Assembly (NCBI RefSeq): GCF_010499245.1
Contig: NZ_JAAGOW010000001.1
Coordinates: 3,100,001 to 3,164,000 of the forward strand
DNA: 64,000 nt
Source: Variovorax sp. WS11
Lineage (GTDB): Bacteria; Pseudomonadota; Gammaproteobacteria; Burkholderiales; Burkholderiaceae_C
Reading direction: 5' to 3'
Part shown: piece by piece, positions 26,991 through 37,341 of the stretch
Position numbering within the stretch: the first letter of the stretch is position 1
Layout: each line of letters starts with the position of its first letter
The notes under the pieces: model-generated
Databases searched by the model: none
The model's input: the letters and a program-made list of their open reading frames with translations, nothing else
What the model was told of the DNA's origin: nothing
Translations under genes and position numbers: made by a program

Positions 26991-28070
26991 ATGAAACGCA
27001 ACTTCCTCAAATCCACCCTTGCCCTCGCGGCCCTCGCCATCGCCGGCACGGCCGGCTTCTCCTCGCTCGCCCAGGCCCAGGACAAGGGCCCGATCGCGAT
27101 CTCGATGCCCACCAAGTCCTCGGCACGCTGGATCGCCGACGGCTCGAACATGGTCAAGTACTTCAAGGAAAAAGGCTACAAGACAGACCTGCAGTACGCC
27201 GACGACGACATCCCCAACCAGCTCGCGCAGATCGAGAACATGGTGACCAAGGGATCGAAGGTGCTGGTGATCGCGGCCATCGACGGCACCACGCTGTCCG
27301 ACGTGCTGCAGAAAGCTGCCGACAAGGGCGTGAAGGTCATCGCCTACGACCGGCTCATCAAGGGCTCGAAGAACGTCGACTACTACGCCACCTTCGACAA
27401 CTTCCAGGTCGGCGTGCTGCAGGCGCAGTCGATCGAGAAGGCGCTGGACCTGAAGTCCGGCAAGGGCCCCTTCAACATCGAGCTCTTCGGCGGCTCGCCG
27501 GACGACAACAACGCCTTCTTCTTCTACAACGGCGCGATGTCGGTGCTCGACCCGTACATCAAGAGCGGCAAGCTGGTGGTTCGCAGCAAGCAGATGGGCA
27601 TGGACAAGGTCGGCACGCTGCGCTGGGACGGCGCGGTGGCGCAGTCGCGCATGGACAACCTGCTGTCGGCCTACTACAGCAAGGACCGCGTCGACGCGGT
27701 GCTGTCGCCCTACGACGGGCTGTCGATCGGCATCCTGTCCTCGCTCAAGGGCGTGGGGTACGGCTCGCCGCAGCAGCCGATGCCGATCGTGTCGGGCCAG
27801 GACGCGGAAGTGCCCTCGGTCAAGTCGATCCTGCGCAAGGAGCAGACCTCCACCGTGTTCAAGGACACGCGCGAACTGGCGAAGGTCACGGTCGCGATGG
27901 TCGACGCCATGCTGGCCGGCAAGACGCCCGAGGTGAACGACACCAAGACCTACAACAACGGCGTGAAGGTGGTGCCTTCGTACCTGCTGAAGCCGGTGAG
28001 CGTCGATAGCTCGAACTGGAAGCCGGTGCTGGTCGACAGCGGCTACTACAAGGAAAGCCAGATCAAGTGA
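26991..28070 (+). CDS. chvE: ChvE-like multiple-sugar-binding protein
   Basis: A 359-residue periplasmic protein. The signal peptide ends S-L-A-Q-A-Q. The mature part has [33 protein letters not shown] and [12 protein letters not shown], which together identify the ChvE/XylF-like group. ChvE of Agrobacterium binds arabinose, galactose, glucose and xylose and works with GguA/GguB. AGGAG lies 8 bases upstream of the ATG. It precedes gguA/gguB directly, consistent with a ChvE-GguAB transporter. Confidence 0.92.
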   Translation: MKRNFLKSTLALAALAIAGTAGFSSLAQAQDKGPIAISMPTKSSARWIADGSNMVKYFKEKGYKTDLQYADDDIPNQLAQIENMVTKGSKVLVIAAIDGTTLSDVLQKAADKGVKVIAYDRLIKGSKNVDYYATFDNFQVGVLQAQSIEKALDLKSGKGPFNIELFGGSPDDNNAFFFYNGAMSVLDPYIKSGKLVVRSKQMGMDKVGTLRWDGAVAQSRMDNLLSAYYSKDRVDAVLSPYDGLSIGILSSLKGVGYGSPQQPMPIVSGQDAEVPSVKSILRKEQTSTVFKDTRELAKVTVAMVDAMLAGKTPEVNDTKTYNNGVKVVPSYLLKPVSVDSSNWKPVLVDSGYYKESQIK

Positions 28071-28134
28071 TCGTGAGCGTGAGCGTGTGGCACGGCGAGC
28101 GGGCGCGCCCGCTCGCCGGTGCGAAGGAGGCCCC

Positions 28135-29700
28135 TTGAGCGACTCGAGCGATGCGAATGGCGCCGTGCTGCTGGAGATGCGCGGCATCACCAAGACCTTC
28201 CCCGGCGTGAACGCGCTGGACAACGTCAACCTCGCCGTGCGCGCGGCGCAGATCCATGCCGTGGTGGGCGAGAACGGGGCCGGCAAGTCCACGCTGATGA
28301 AGGTGCTCAGCGGCGTCTATCCCTGCGACTCCTATGCCGGCGAGATCCACTTCGACGGCGAGCTCAGGCGCTTCCGCGGCATCGCCGACAGCGAGGCGCT
28401 GGGCATCATCATCATCCACCAGGAGCTGGCGCTGGTGCCCCTGCTGTCGATCGCCGAGAACATCTTCCTGGGCAACGAGACGGCGCAGCGCGGCATCATC
28501 GACTGGAGCGAGTCCTGGCGCCGCACGCGCGAGCTGCTCGCCAAGGTGGGCCTGAAGGAGCTGCCGACCACGCTGATCACCGACCTGGGCGTGGGCAAGC
28601 AGCAGCTGGTCGAGATCGCCAAGGCGCTGTCCAAGCGCGTGCGCCTCTTGATCCTGGACGAGCCCACCGCGAGCCTCAACGAGAGCGACAGCGACGCGCT
28701 GCTGGCACTGTTGCTGGAGCTCAAGGCGCAGGGCATCGCCTCGATCCTGATCTCGCACAAGCTCAACGAGATCGCCAAGGTGGCCGATGCCATCACCGTG
28801 CTGCGCGACGGCAGCACGGTCGAGACCATCGACTGCCGGCGCGAGCCGATCAGCGAGGACCGCATCATCCGCGGCATGGTCGGGCGCGACATGGCGCACC
28901 GCTACCCGCAGCGCACGCCGCGCATCGGCGAGCGCGTGCTGGAGGTCAGCAACTGGCGGGTACACCACGCGCTGCACGCCGACCGCGAGCAGATCAAGGG
29001 CGTGGACCTGCACGTGTGCCGCGGCGAGATCGTCGGCATCGCGGGGCTGATGGGCGCGGGGCGCACCGAGTTCGCGATGAGCGTGTTCGGCCGCTCCTAC
29101 GGCCAGCGCATCAGCGGCACGGTGCGCATGCACGGCAAGGAGGTCGACGTCGGCACCATCCGCAAGGCCATCGACCACGGCATCGCCTACGTCACCGAGG
29201 ACCGCAAGGGCGCCGGCCTGGTGCTGGAGGAGGACATCCGCACCAACATCAGCCTGGCCAACCTGGAGGCCGTGTCGAATGCGATGGTGATCGACGAGGC
29301 GCGCGAGTACAAGGTGGCCAGCGACTACCGCAAGGCGCTGCGCATCCGCAGCGCCGATGTGTACCAGCAGGTGGTCAACCTGTCGGGCGGCAACCAGCAG
29401 AAGGTGGTGCTGAGCAAGTGGCTCTTCGCCAAGCCGGAGCTGCTGATCCTCGACGAGCCGACGCGCGGCATCGACGTCGGCGCCAAGTACGAGATCTACA
29501 CCATCATCGACCAGCTCGCGAGCGAGGGCAAAGGCATCTTGATGATCTCTTCCGAAATGCCGGAGCTGCTGGGGATGTGCGACCGGATCTATGTGATGAA
29601 CGAGGGACGCTTCGTCGCCGAATACCCGGTGGCGGAGGCCTCGCAGGAGCGCATCATGCGCGCAATCGTGAACTCGGGAGGTGGCGTCCATGGCCAATGA
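28135..29700 (+). CDS. gguA: GguA/MmsA-like sugar ABC transporter ATP-binding protein
   Basis: A tandem ABC ATPase of 521 residues. The first half carries G-E-N-G-A-G-K-S-T and the [10 protein letters not shown] Walker B. The second half has the degenerate Walker [12 protein letters not shown], the R-K-G-A-G-L segment and a L-S-G-G-N-Q-Q-K-V signature. The sequence [12 protein letters not shown] fits the GguA/XylG line. TTG 28135 is used because AAGGAGG lies 4 bases before it; the frame is open upstream without a ribosome site. It overlaps gguB by 11 bases. Confidence 0.9.
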   Translation: MSDSSDANGAVLLEMRGITKTFPGVNALDNVNLAVRAAQIHAVVGENGAGKSTLMKVLSGVYPCDSYAGEIHFDGELRRFRGIADSEALGIIIIHQELALVPLLSIAENIFLGNETAQRGIIDWSESWRRTRELLAKVGLKELPTTLITDLGVGKQQLVEIAKALSKRVRLLILDEPTASLNESDSDALLALLLELKAQGIASILISHKLNEIAKVADAITVLRDGSTVETIDCRREPISEDRIIRGMVGRDMAHRYPQRTPRIGERVLEVSNWRVHHALHADREQIKGVDLHVCRGEIVGIAGLMGAGRTEFAMSVFGRSYGQRISGTVRMHGKEVDVGTIRKAIDHGIAYVTEDRKGAGLVLEEDIRTNISLANLEAVSNAMVIDEAREYKVASDYRKALRIRSADVYQQVVNLSGGNQQKVVLSKWLFAKPELLILDEPTRGIDVGAKYEIYTIIDQLASEGKGILMISSEMPELLGMCDRIYVMNEGRFVAEYPVAEASQERIMRAIVNSGGGVHGQ

Positions 29701-30907
29701 ATTGCAGGCGGCCGAGGCCGCGCCGGGCGCGGAGGTCGCGGCCGCGAAGGCCACCATCCACCCGGGCTTCCTGAAGAGCAACCTGCGCGAGTACGGCATG
29801 CTGATCTCGCTGGTCGCGATCATGGTGCTGTTCCAGGTGCTCACCGAGGGCACGCTGATGCAGCCGCTCAACCTCACGAACCTGGTTCTGCAGAACAGCT
29901 ACATCGTGATCATGGCGCTCGGCATGCTGCTGGTGATCGTGGCCGGCCACATCGACCTGTCGGTGGGCTCGGTGTGCGGCTTCATCGGCGCGCTGGCGGC
30001 GGTGCTGATGGTGGAGTACGAGTGGCATTTCGTCCCCACCTTCCTCGCCTGCCTGATCGCGGGCGGCGCGATCGGCGCGGCGCAGGGCTGGTTCGTCGCC
30101 TACTTCCGCATCCCGTCCTTCATCGTCACGCTGGCGGGCATGCTGGTGTTCAAGGGGCTGTCGCTGGCGCTCTTGGCGGGGCAGTCGGTCGGGCCCTTCC
30201 CGGTGGCGTTCCAGCGGCTGAGCTCGGGCTTCATTCCCGAAGCGCTGGCCACCGACGGACTGCGGCTCACTTCTCTGCTGCTGGGCGCGCTGGCGGCGGC
30301 GGCGCTGGTGTTCTTCAAGCTGCGCGGGCGCGCCCAGCTGGCGCGGCACGGCATGGAGGCGGAGCCCTTCGCCTTCTTCCTGCTGAAGAACGTCATCTTC
30401 GCGGCCATCATCCTGTTCTTCAGCTGGCTGCTGGCCTCGTACAAGGGGCTGCCCAACGTGCTGATCGTGATGGCGGTGCTGATCGTGGCCTACGACTTCG
30501 TCACCACCCGCACGACGGTCGGGCGCCGCATCTACGCGCTCGGCGGCAACGAGAAAGCGGCGCGGCTGTCGGGCATCAAGACGCAGCGCCTGGCCTTTCT
30601 TGCCTTCGTCAACATGGGCGTGCTGGCCGCGCTGGCGGGGCTGGTGTTCGCGGCGCGCCTCAACACCGCCACGCCCAAGGCAGGGCTGGGCTTCGAGCTC
30701 GACGTGATCGCGGCCTGCTTCATCGGCGGCGCCTCGGCTTCGGGCGGCGTCGGCAAGGTGATGGGCGCGGTGATCGGCGCCTTCGTGATGGGCGTGATGA
30801 ACAACGGCATGTCCATCCTCGGCATCGGCATCGACTATCAGCAGGTCATCAAGGGGCTGGTGTTGCTGGCGGCGGTGTTCATCGATGTCTACAACAAGAA
30901 CAAGTGA
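29690..30907 (+). CDS. gguB: GguB/MmsB-like sugar ABC transporter permease
   Basis: A 405-residue inner-membrane permease with about 10 hydrophobic segments. It has [12 protein letters not shown] at the first helix, the family motif [23 protein letters not shown] and [12 protein letters not shown] (the EAA-like ATPase-coupling loop). An additional segment of about 80 residues between helices (about 170-250) is typical of the XylH/GguB group. ATG 29690 with GGGAGG upstream is preferred over a GTG at 29681. Confidence 0.9.
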   Translation: MANELQAAEAAPGAEVAAAKATIHPGFLKSNLREYGMLISLVAIMVLFQVLTEGTLMQPLNLTNLVLQNSYIVIMALGMLLVIVAGHIDLSVGSVCGFIGALAAVLMVEYEWHFVPTFLACLIAGGAIGAAQGWFVAYFRIPSFIVTLAGMLVFKGLSLALLAGQSVGPFPVAFQRLSSGFIPEALATDGLRLTSLLLGALAAAALVFFKLRGRAQLARHGMEAEPFAFFLLKNVIFAAIILFFSWLLASYKGLPNVLIVMAVLIVAYDFVTTRTTVGRRIYALGGNEKAARLSGIKTQRLAFLAFVNMGVLAALAGLVFAARLNTATPKAGLGFELDVIAACFIGGASASGGVGKVMGAVIGAFVMGVMNNGMSILGIGIDYQQVIKGLVLLAAVFIDVYNKNK

Positions 30908-30917
30908 GGCCCTGGCG

Positions 30918-32426
30918 ATGCAGCCTGTCCTGGAGCTCGAGGGGATTCGCAAGCAGTTCGCCGGCGTCGACGCGCTGCGCGACGTGCAGCTGCGGCTGTA
31001 CCCGGGCGAGATCCACGCGCTCATGGGGCAGAACGGCGCGGGCAAGTCCACCCTCATCAAGGTGCTGACAGGCGCGCTGCCTTCCGGCGGCGGCACGATG
31101 CGGCTGGGCGGCGAGGCGATTCAACCGGCCTCGCCGCTGGAGGCACAGAAGCTGGGCATCAGCACCGTCTACCAGGAAGTCAACCTCTGCCCCAACCTCT
31201 CGGTGGCCGAGAACGTGTTCGCCGGGCGCTATCCCCGGCGCGGCGCGGTCGAGGGCTTTCGCATCGACTGGTCGGCGGTGCACCGGCGTGCGCGCGACCT
31301 GCTGGCACGCATCGGGCTGGACATCGATGTCTCGCGCCTGCTGTCGAGCTACCCGGTCGCCGTGCAGCAGATGGTCGCGATCGCGCGCGCGCTCGGCGTG
31401 TCCGCCAAGGTGCTGATCCTCGACGAGCCGACCTCCAGCCTCGACGAGGACGAGGTTCGCAAGCTCTTCGAGGTGCTGCGCCGGCTGCGCGACGAAGGCC
31501 TGGCGATCGTCTTCGTCACCCACTTCCTGAACCAGGTGTATGCAGTGTCGGACCGCATCACCGTGCTGCGCAACGGCACGTGGGTCGGCGAATGGCGGGC
31601 CAGCGAGCTGGGCCCGCAGGCGCTGATTGCCGCGATGCTCGGGCGCGAGCTGGCGGCACAGTCGGCGCGGCCGGCGGCCCTGCCGGCCGTGGCCATCGAC
31701 GCGCCCGCGCTGCTGGAGGTGCAGGGGCTGGGCCAGTCGGGGCAGCTGCAGCCGGTGGACCTGCGCGTGCGGGCGGGCGAGATCGTGGGCCTGGCCGGCC
31801 TGCTGGGCGCCGGGCGCACGGAACTGGCGCGGCTGCTCTTCGGGCTGGAGGCGCCGGACCGCGGGCAGCTGCGCATCGACGGCGAGCTGGTGCGCTTCGC
31901 GAGCCCCGCCGATGCGATCCGCCACGGACTCGCGCTGTGCCCGGAAGAGCGCAAGACCGACGGCATCGTCGCCGAGCTGTCGCTGCGCGAGAACATCGCG
32001 CTCGCACTGCAGGCGCGGCTGGGTGCGCGCCGCTTCCTGTCGCGCGCCGAGCAGACCGCGCTGGCCGAACGCTACGTGACCGCGCTGGACATCAAGGCGG
32101 CGAGCGTGGAGACGTCCGTCGGCCTGCTCTCCGGCGGCAACCAGCAGAAGGCCATCATCGCGCGCTGGCTCGCCACCGAGCCGCGGCTCCTGATCCTCGA
32201 TGAGCCGACGCGTGGCATCGACGTCGCAGCCAAGCAGGAAATCATGACGCAGATCCTGCGCCTCGCGAAGGCCGGCATGGCGGTGCTCTTCATCTCGTCG
32301 GAGATGAGCGAGGTGGTGCGCGTGGCGCATCGCATCGTGGTGCTGCGGGACCGCGCCAAGGTCGGCGAGCTGCCCGCGGGCAGCAGCGAAGACGAAGTGT
32401 GCGAACTGATTGCGGCCACGCCATGA
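30918..32426 (+). CDS. ytfR: YtfR-like sugar ABC transporter ATP-binding protein
   Basis: A 502-residue tandem ABC ATPase. Domain 1 has the Walker A G-Q-N-G-A-G-K-S-T, the Q-loop T-V-Y-Q-E-V-N-L-C-P-N-L-S-V-A-E-N and Walker B L-I-L-D-E-P-T-S-S-L. Domain 2 starts around residue 265 with A-G-L-L-G-A-G-R-T-E-L and ends with [10 protein letters not shown] and [13 protein letters not shown]. The E-V-N-L-C-P-N words are typical of YtfR. ATG 30918 is 11 bases after the gguB stop. It pairs with the two permeases that follow. Confidence 0.9.
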   Translation: MQPVLELEGIRKQFAGVDALRDVQLRLYPGEIHALMGQNGAGKSTLIKVLTGALPSGGGTMRLGGEAIQPASPLEAQKLGISTVYQEVNLCPNLSVAENVFAGRYPRRGAVEGFRIDWSAVHRRARDLLARIGLDIDVSRLLSSYPVAVQQMVAIARALGVSAKVLILDEPTSSLDEDEVRKLFEVLRRLRDEGLAIVFVTHFLNQVYAVSDRITVLRNGTWVGEWRASELGPQALIAAMLGRELAAQSARPAALPAVAIDAPALLEVQGLGQSGQLQPVDLRVRAGEIVGLAGLLGAGRTELARLLFGLEAPDRGQLRIDGELVRFASPADAIRHGLALCPEERKTDGIVAELSLRENIALALQARLGARRFLSRAEQTALAERYVTALDIKAASVETSVGLLSGGNQQKAIIARWLATEPRLLILDEPTRGIDVAAKQEIMTQILRLAKAGMAVLFISSEMSEVVRVAHRIVVLRDRAKVGELPAGSSEDEVCELIAATP

Positions 32427-32482
32427 GCCGCCGGGCCGTTCCCAAGGCGAATAGCACCGTAGCCAAAGGCGAAGGTATTCCA

Positions 32483-33535
32483 GTGAGCACCACTCCCTCT
32501 TCCAACTTCTTTGCGACGGCCTTGCGCCACCGCCTCGCGTGGCCGCTGCTCACGCTGGTGCTGCTGCTCGCGCTCAACGCGGGCTTCAACCCGGGCTTCC
32601 TGCACCTCGAATGGCGCGAGGGGCACCTCTACGGCAGCCTGATCGACATCCTCAACCGCGCGGCGCCGCTGGTGCTGGTATCGCTGGGCATGACGCTGGT
32701 GATCGCCACCCGCGGCATCGACATCTCGGTGGGCGCGGTGATGGCCATCGCCGCGGCACTCGCCGCCTGGATGATCGGCGGCTCGGTCTCGGGCAACGTC
32801 AGCCGCTTCCCGATGCCGGTGGCGATCGTGGCGGCGATCGGCATCGCGCTGGTCTGCGGGCTGTGGAACGGCCTCTTGGTCGCGCGCGTGGGCATGCAGC
32901 CCATCATCGCCACGCTGATCCTGATGGTGGCCGGGCGCGGCATCGCGCAGCTCATCACGGGCGGGCAGATCATCACCATCTACTACCAGCCCTTCTTCTT
33001 CCTCGGCAGCGGCTACTTGCTGGGCCTGCCCTTCTCGCTCTTCGTGGTGGCGCTGGTCTTCGTTGCGCTGTACCTCGCGATCACGCGCACCGCGCTCGGC
33101 CTGTTCATCCAGGCCGTGGGCATCAACCCGACGGCGGCGCGCGTGGCCGGCGTGCAGGCGCGGCGGCTGGTGGTGGGCGCCTATGCCTTCTGCGGCGCCT
33201 GTGCGGGTGTCGCCGGGCTCCTGATCAGCTCGAACGTGAAAAGCGCGGACGGCAACAACGCCGGGCAGCTGCTCGAGCTCGACGCGATCCTGGCCGTCAC
33301 GCTGGGCGGCACCGCGCTGACGGGCGGACGCTTCAGCCTGGTAGGCAGCGTGATCGGCGCGCTCATCATCCAGACGCTGACCTATGCGATCTATTCGCTG
33401 GGCGTGCCGCCCGAGATCAACCTGGTGGTGAAGGCGGTGGTGGTGTTCGCGGTGATGCTGCTGCAGTCGCCGGAGTTCCGCGCCACCCTGGGCCAACTGG
33501 TGCGGCGCCCGGCGCTCGAGGGAGCGCAACGATGA
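32483..33535 (+). CDS. ytfT: YtfT-like sugar ABC transporter permease
   Basis: A 350-residue multi-spanning permease with A-T-R-G-I-D-I-S-V-G-A-V-M-A, V-G-M-Q-P-I-I-A-T-L-I-L-M-V-A-G-R-G-I-A-Q-region and G-I-N-P-T-A-A-R-V-A-G-V. GTG 32483 is chosen because AAGG precedes it and the family begins near S-T-T-P-S-S. An ATG at 32423 overlapping the ytfR stop (ATGA) would add 20 polar residues and remains possible. It overlaps the next permease by four bases. Confidence 0.87.
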   Translation: MSTTPSSNFFATALRHRLAWPLLTLVLLLALNAGFNPGFLHLEWREGHLYGSLIDILNRAAPLVLVSLGMTLVIATRGIDISVGAVMAIAAALAAWMIGGSVSGNVSRFPMPVAIVAAIGIALVCGLWNGLLVARVGMQPIIATLILMVAGRGIAQLITGGQIITIYYQPFFFLGSGYLLGLPFSLFVVALVFVALYLAITRTALGLFIQAVGINPTAARVAGVQARRLVVGAYAFCGACAGVAGLLISSNVKSADGNNAGQLLELDAILAVTLGGTALTGGRFSLVGSVIGALIIQTLTYAIYSLGVPPEINLVVKAVVVFAVMLLQSPEFRATLGQLVRRPALEGAQR

Positions 33536-34560
33536 GCGCGGTGATGGACAAGCGCGAAGCAGCCGCGACCGGCACTGTCCCGGGCGCCGCGCATCGCCCG
33601 CGCTTCAATCCCAAGTACCTGCCGTTGGCCGCCACCGTCTCGCTCTTCGTGATGATGGCCGCGCTCGGCTCGGTGCTCTACGACGGCTTCTTCTCGGCGC
33701 AGGTCTTTCTCAACCTGCTGATCGACAACGCCTTCCTGATCGTCGTGGCGATCGGCATGACCTTCGTGATCCTCTCTGGCGGGATCGACCTGTCGGTGGG
33801 CTCGGTGATCGCGCTCACCACCATGGTCTCGGCATCGCTGGTGGAGAAGCATGGCTGGAATCCGGCGGCGGTCATCCCGCTCGTGCTGCTGATGGGCACG
33901 GCCTTCGGCGGGGTGATGGGCGTGCTGATCGAGCGCTTTCGGCTGCAGCCCTTCATCGTCACGCTGGCGGGCATGTTCCTGGCGCGGGGGCTTTGCTACC
34001 TCATCAGCATCGACTCGATCAGCATCACCAACGAGTTCTATTCCTCGGTTTCGCAGCTGCGCATTCCGGTGGGCTTCGACGCCTCGCTGTCGATCAGCGC
34101 GGTGATCGCGCTCGTCGTGCTGGCCGTCGCAGTGTTCGTCGCGCACTGGACGCCCTTCGGCCGCACCGTCTACGCGATCGGCGGCAGCGAGCATTCGGCC
34201 ATGCTGATGGGCCTGCCGGTGCGCTCCACGCTGGTGGGCGTGTATGCGCTCTCGGGCTGCTGCTCGGCGCTGGCCGGCGTCATCTTCACCTTCTACATGC
34301 TCTCGGGCTACGGCCTGCACGCCATGGGGCTGGAGCTCGACGCGATCGCGGCCGTGGTCATCGGCGGCACGCTGCTGACCGGCGGCGTGGGCTATGTGGC
34401 CGGCACGCTGTTCGGCGTGCTCACGCTCGGGATCATCCAGACCCTGATCGCCTTCGACGGCACGCTGAGCTCCTGGTGGACGCGCATCGTGGTGGGCGCC
34501 TTGCTCTTCTTCTTCTGCCTGCTGCAGCGCTTCTTCACGGCGCGCGCGCCGCGGCGCTGA
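33532..34560 (+). CDS. yjfF: YjfF-like sugar ABC transporter permease
   Basis: The second permease subunit of the YtfQRT-YjfF-type importer, 342 residues. It has [46 protein letters not shown] and G-G-S-E-H-S-A-M-L-M-G-L-P. The E-H-S-A-x-L-M-G-L words are diagnostic of YjfF. Start and upstream stop overlap as ATGA. Two different permeases make the channel a heterodimer, unlike the GguB homodimer of the sister transporter. Confidence 0.9.
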   Translation: MSAVMDKREAAATGTVPGAAHRPRFNPKYLPLAATVSLFVMMAALGSVLYDGFFSAQVFLNLLIDNAFLIVVAIGMTFVILSGGIDLSVGSVIALTTMVSASLVEKHGWNPAAVIPLVLLMGTAFGGVMGVLIERFRLQPFIVTLAGMFLARGLCYLISIDSISITNEFYSSVSQLRIPVGFDASLSISAVIALVVLAVAVFVAHWTPFGRTVYAIGGSEHSAMLMGLPVRSTLVGVYALSGCCSALAGVIFTFYMLSGYGLHAMGLELDAIAAVVIGGTLLTGGVGYVAGTLFGVLTLGIIQTLIAFDGTLSSWWTRIVVGALLFFFCLLQRFFTARAPRR

Positions 34561-34594
34561 GTCCCTCCAACAACGTTCCCGAGAAAGCCGCTTC

Positions 34595-36346
34595 ATGCCG
34601 GATGCTCCCAAGAAACTACGTTCCGCCCAATGGTTCGGCCCGGCCGACAAGAACGGCTTCATGTACCGCAGCTGGATGAAGAACCAGGGCATCCCCGACC
34701 ACGAGTTCGACGGCCGTCCCATCGTGGGCATCTGCAACACCTGGTCGGAACTCACGCCCTGCAACGCGCACTTTCGCAAGATCGCCGAGCATGTGAAGCG
34801 CGGCATCTCTGAGGCGGGCGGCTTCCCCGTCGAGTTCCCCGTGTTCTCCAACGGCGAGTCCAACCTGCGGCCCACTGCGATGCTGACGCGCAACCTCGCC
34901 AGCATGGACGTGGAGGAGGCGATCCGCGGCAACCCCATCGATGCCGTGGTGCTGCTCACCGGCTGCGACAAGACCACGCCCGCGCTGCTGATGGGCGCGG
35001 CCAGCTGCGACATCCCCGCCATCGTCGTGACCGGCGGACCCATGCTCAACGGCAAGCTCGAGGGCCGCGACATCGGCTCGGGCACGGCCGTGTGGCAGCT
35101 GCACGAATCACTGAAGGCGGGCGAGATCGGCCTCCACCAGTTCCTCGCGGCCGAGGGCGGCATGTCGCGCTCGGCCGGCACCTGCAACACCATGGGCACG
35201 GCCTCGACCATGGCCTGCATGGCCGAGGCGCTGGGCACCTCGCTGCCGCACAACGCGGCGATCCCGGCCGTGGACGCGCGCCGCTACGTGCTGGCGCAGA
35301 TGTCGGGCGCCCGCGCCGTGGCGATGGCGCGCGAGGGGCTGACGCTGTCGAAGATCCTCACGCGCGAGGCCTTCGAGAACGCGATCCGCGTCAACGCGGC
35401 GATCGGCGGCTCGACCAACGCGGTGATCCACCTGAAGGCCATCGCGGGCCGCATCGGCGTCGAGCTGGAGCTGGAGGACTGGACGCGCATCGGCCGCGGC
35501 ACGCCCACCATCGTCGACCTGATGCCCTCGGGGCGCTTCCTGATGGAGGAGTTCTACTACGCGGGCGGCCTGCCGGCGGTGCTGCGCCGGCTCGGCGAGG
35601 CGGGCCTGCTGCCGCATCCCGGCGCGCTCACCGTCAACGGCCACTCGCTCTGGGACAACGTGCGCGAGGCGCCCAGCTACAACGACGAGGTGATCCGCCC
35701 GCTCGACCGGCCGCTGATGGACGACGGCAGCATCCGTATCCTGCGCGGCAACCTGTCGCCGCGCGGCGCGGTGCTCAAGCCCTCGGCCGCCACGCCCGAG
35801 CTGCTCCAGCATCGCGGGCGCGCGGTGGTGTTCGAGGACTTCGACCACTACAAGCAGCGCATCGGCGACGAGTCGCTGGACGTCGACGCCAGCTCGGTGC
35901 TGGTGATGAAGAACTGCGGACCCAGGGGCTACCCCGGCATGGCCGAGGTCGGCAACATGGGCCTGCCGCCCAAGCTGCTGCGCCAGGGCATCAAGGACAT
36001 GGTGCGCATCTCCGACGCCCGCATGAGCGGCACGGCCTATGGCACGGTGGTGCTGCACGTCGCGCCCGAGGCGGCAGCCGGCGGCCCGCTTGCGGCGGTG
36101 CGCGACGGCGACTGGATCGAGCTGGACTGCGAGGCGGGCCGGCTGCACCTGGACATCAGCGACGAGGAGCTGGCCGCGCGCCTGGCGGTGTTGGCCGCGC
36201 CGGCCGAGGCGGTGCCTGCGGCCGCGAAGGCGCGGGGCGGCTACCAGCGCCTCTACATCGACCATGTGCTGCAGGCCGACGAAGGCTGCGACTTCGACTT
36301 CCTGGTGGGTTGCCGCGGGGCCGAGGTGCCGCGGCACTCCCACTGA
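34595..36346 (+). CDS. IlvD/Edd-family sugar-acid dehydratase, probable L-arabinonate dehydratase
   Basis: A 583-residue Fe-S/Mg dehydratase. The three cluster cysteines are visible in I-C-N-T-W-S-E-L-T-P-C-N (about residue 50), L-T-G-C-D-K-T-T-P-A and A-G-T-C-N-T-M-G-T-A. The catalytic-Ser region is D-A-R-M-S-G-T-A-Y-G. The opening R-S-A-Q-W-F-G and K-N-G-F-M-Y-R-S-W-M-K are characteristic of the pentonate/hexonate dehydratase branch, not of dihydroxyacid dehydratase proper. It converts L-arabonate to 2-keto-3-deoxy-L-arabonate; the C-4 stereochemistry is inferred from the next gene. Confidence 0.9.
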   Translation: MPDAPKKLRSAQWFGPADKNGFMYRSWMKNQGIPDHEFDGRPIVGICNTWSELTPCNAHFRKIAEHVKRGISEAGGFPVEFPVFSNGESNLRPTAMLTRNLASMDVEEAIRGNPIDAVVLLTGCDKTTPALLMGAASCDIPAIVVTGGPMLNGKLEGRDIGSGTAVWQLHESLKAGEIGLHQFLAAEGGMSRSAGTCNTMGTASTMACMAEALGTSLPHNAAIPAVDARRYVLAQMSGARAVAMAREGLTLSKILTREAFENAIRVNAAIGGSTNAVIHLKAIAGRIGVELELEDWTRIGRGTPTIVDLMPSGRFLMEEFYYAGGLPAVLRRLGEAGLLPHPGALTVNGHSLWDNVREAPSYNDEVIRPLDRPLMDDGSIRILRGNLSPRGAVLKPSAATPELLQHRGRAVVFEDFDHYKQRIGDESLDVDASSVLVMKNCGPRGYPGMAEVGNMGLPPKLLRQGIKDMVRISDARMSGTAYGTVVLHVAPEAAAGGPLAAVRDGDWIELDCEAGRLHLDISDEELAARLAVLAAPAEAVPAAAKARGGYQRLYIDHVLQADEGCDFDFLVGCRGAEVPRHSH

Positions 36347-36371
36347 TCCCACCCCATCTCCTGGACCCTGC

Positions 36372-37298
36372 ATGACGCTCGACAACCCCCGCCACCGCGG
36401 CATCTACCCGGTGGCGCCCACCACCTTCACCGAATCGGGCGAGCTCGACCTCGCGAGCCAGAAGCGCTGCATCGACTTCATGATCGATGCCGGCTCCGAC
36501 GGCATCTGCATCCTGGCGAACTTCTCCGAACAGTTCCTGCTGTCGGACGAGGAGCGCGAGGTGCTCACGCGCACCGTGCTCGAACATGTCGCGGGCCGCG
36601 TGCCGGTGATCGTCACCACCACGCACACCAGCACCCGCGTCTGCGCCCAGCGCAGCCGGCGCGCGCAGGACATGGGCGCCGCGATGGTGATGGTGATGCC
36701 GCCCTACCACGGCGCCACCTTCCGCTGCGTCGAGCCGCAGATCCAGGCCTTCTACGCGGGCATCTCCGACGCCATCGACATCCCCATCATGATCCAGGAC
36801 GCGCCCGCGAGCGGCACGGCCTTGTCGGCGCCGTTCCTCGCGCGCCTAGCGATGGAGGTCGAGCACGTGGCCTACTTCAAGATCGAGACCGCCGGCGCGG
36901 CGTCGAAGCTGCGCGAGCTGATCCGCCTGGGCGGCCAGGCCATCGAAGGACCGTGGGACGGCGAGGAAGCGATCACGCTGCTGCCCGACCTCGACGCCGG
37001 CGCCACCGGCTCGATGACGGGGGGCGGCTATCCGGACGGCATCCGTCCCATCATCGAGGCGCATCGCAACGGCGACCGCGAGCGTGCGTATGCGCTCTAC
37101 GAGCGCTGGCTGCCGCTCATCAACTACGAGAACCGGCAGGCCGGCTTCCTGGCCGCGAAGGCGCTGATGAAGGAGGGCGGCGTGATCGCCTGCGAGGCGC
37201 CGCGGCAGCCGTGGCCGGCGCTGCATCCGGACACGCGCAAGGGGCTGATCGAGACGGCGAAGCGGCTCGATCCGATGGTGCTGCGCTGGGGGCGTTGA
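36372..37298 (+). CDS. DHDPS-family protein, probable 2-keto-3-deoxy-L-arabonate dehydratase
   Basis: A 308-residue TIM-barrel enzyme of the dihydrodipicolinate synthase/N-acetylneuraminate lyase family. G-I-Y-P-V-A-P-T-T-F starts strand 1. The family G-x-x-G-E motif region reads N-F-S-E-Q-F-L-L-S-D-E-E-R, and the Schiff-base lysine is the Lys in V-A-Y-F-K-I-E-T. The unusual N-F-S-E-Q-F in place of G-T-T-G-E marks the KDA dehydratase branch, which gives 2-oxoglutarate semialdehyde. ATG 36372 lies 26 bases after the dehydratase stop; last gene of the arabinose operon. Confidence 0.88.
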   Translation: MTLDNPRHRGIYPVAPTTFTESGELDLASQKRCIDFMIDAGSDGICILANFSEQFLLSDEEREVLTRTVLEHVAGRVPVIVTTTHTSTRVCAQRSRRAQDMGAAMVMVMPPYHGATFRCVEPQIQAFYAGISDAIDIPIMIQDAPASGTALSAPFLARLAMEVEHVAYFKIETAGAASKLRELIRLGGQAIEGPWDGEEAITLLPDLDAGATGSMTGGGYPDGIRPIIEAHRNGDRERAYALYERWLPLINYENRQAGFLAAKALMKEGGVIACEAPRQPWPALHPDTRKGLIETAKRLDPMVLRWGR

Positions 37299-37341
37299 CG
37301 AGGTATCGTGCCGGGCTAGCATGAGCGCGAAAGGCCCTGAC

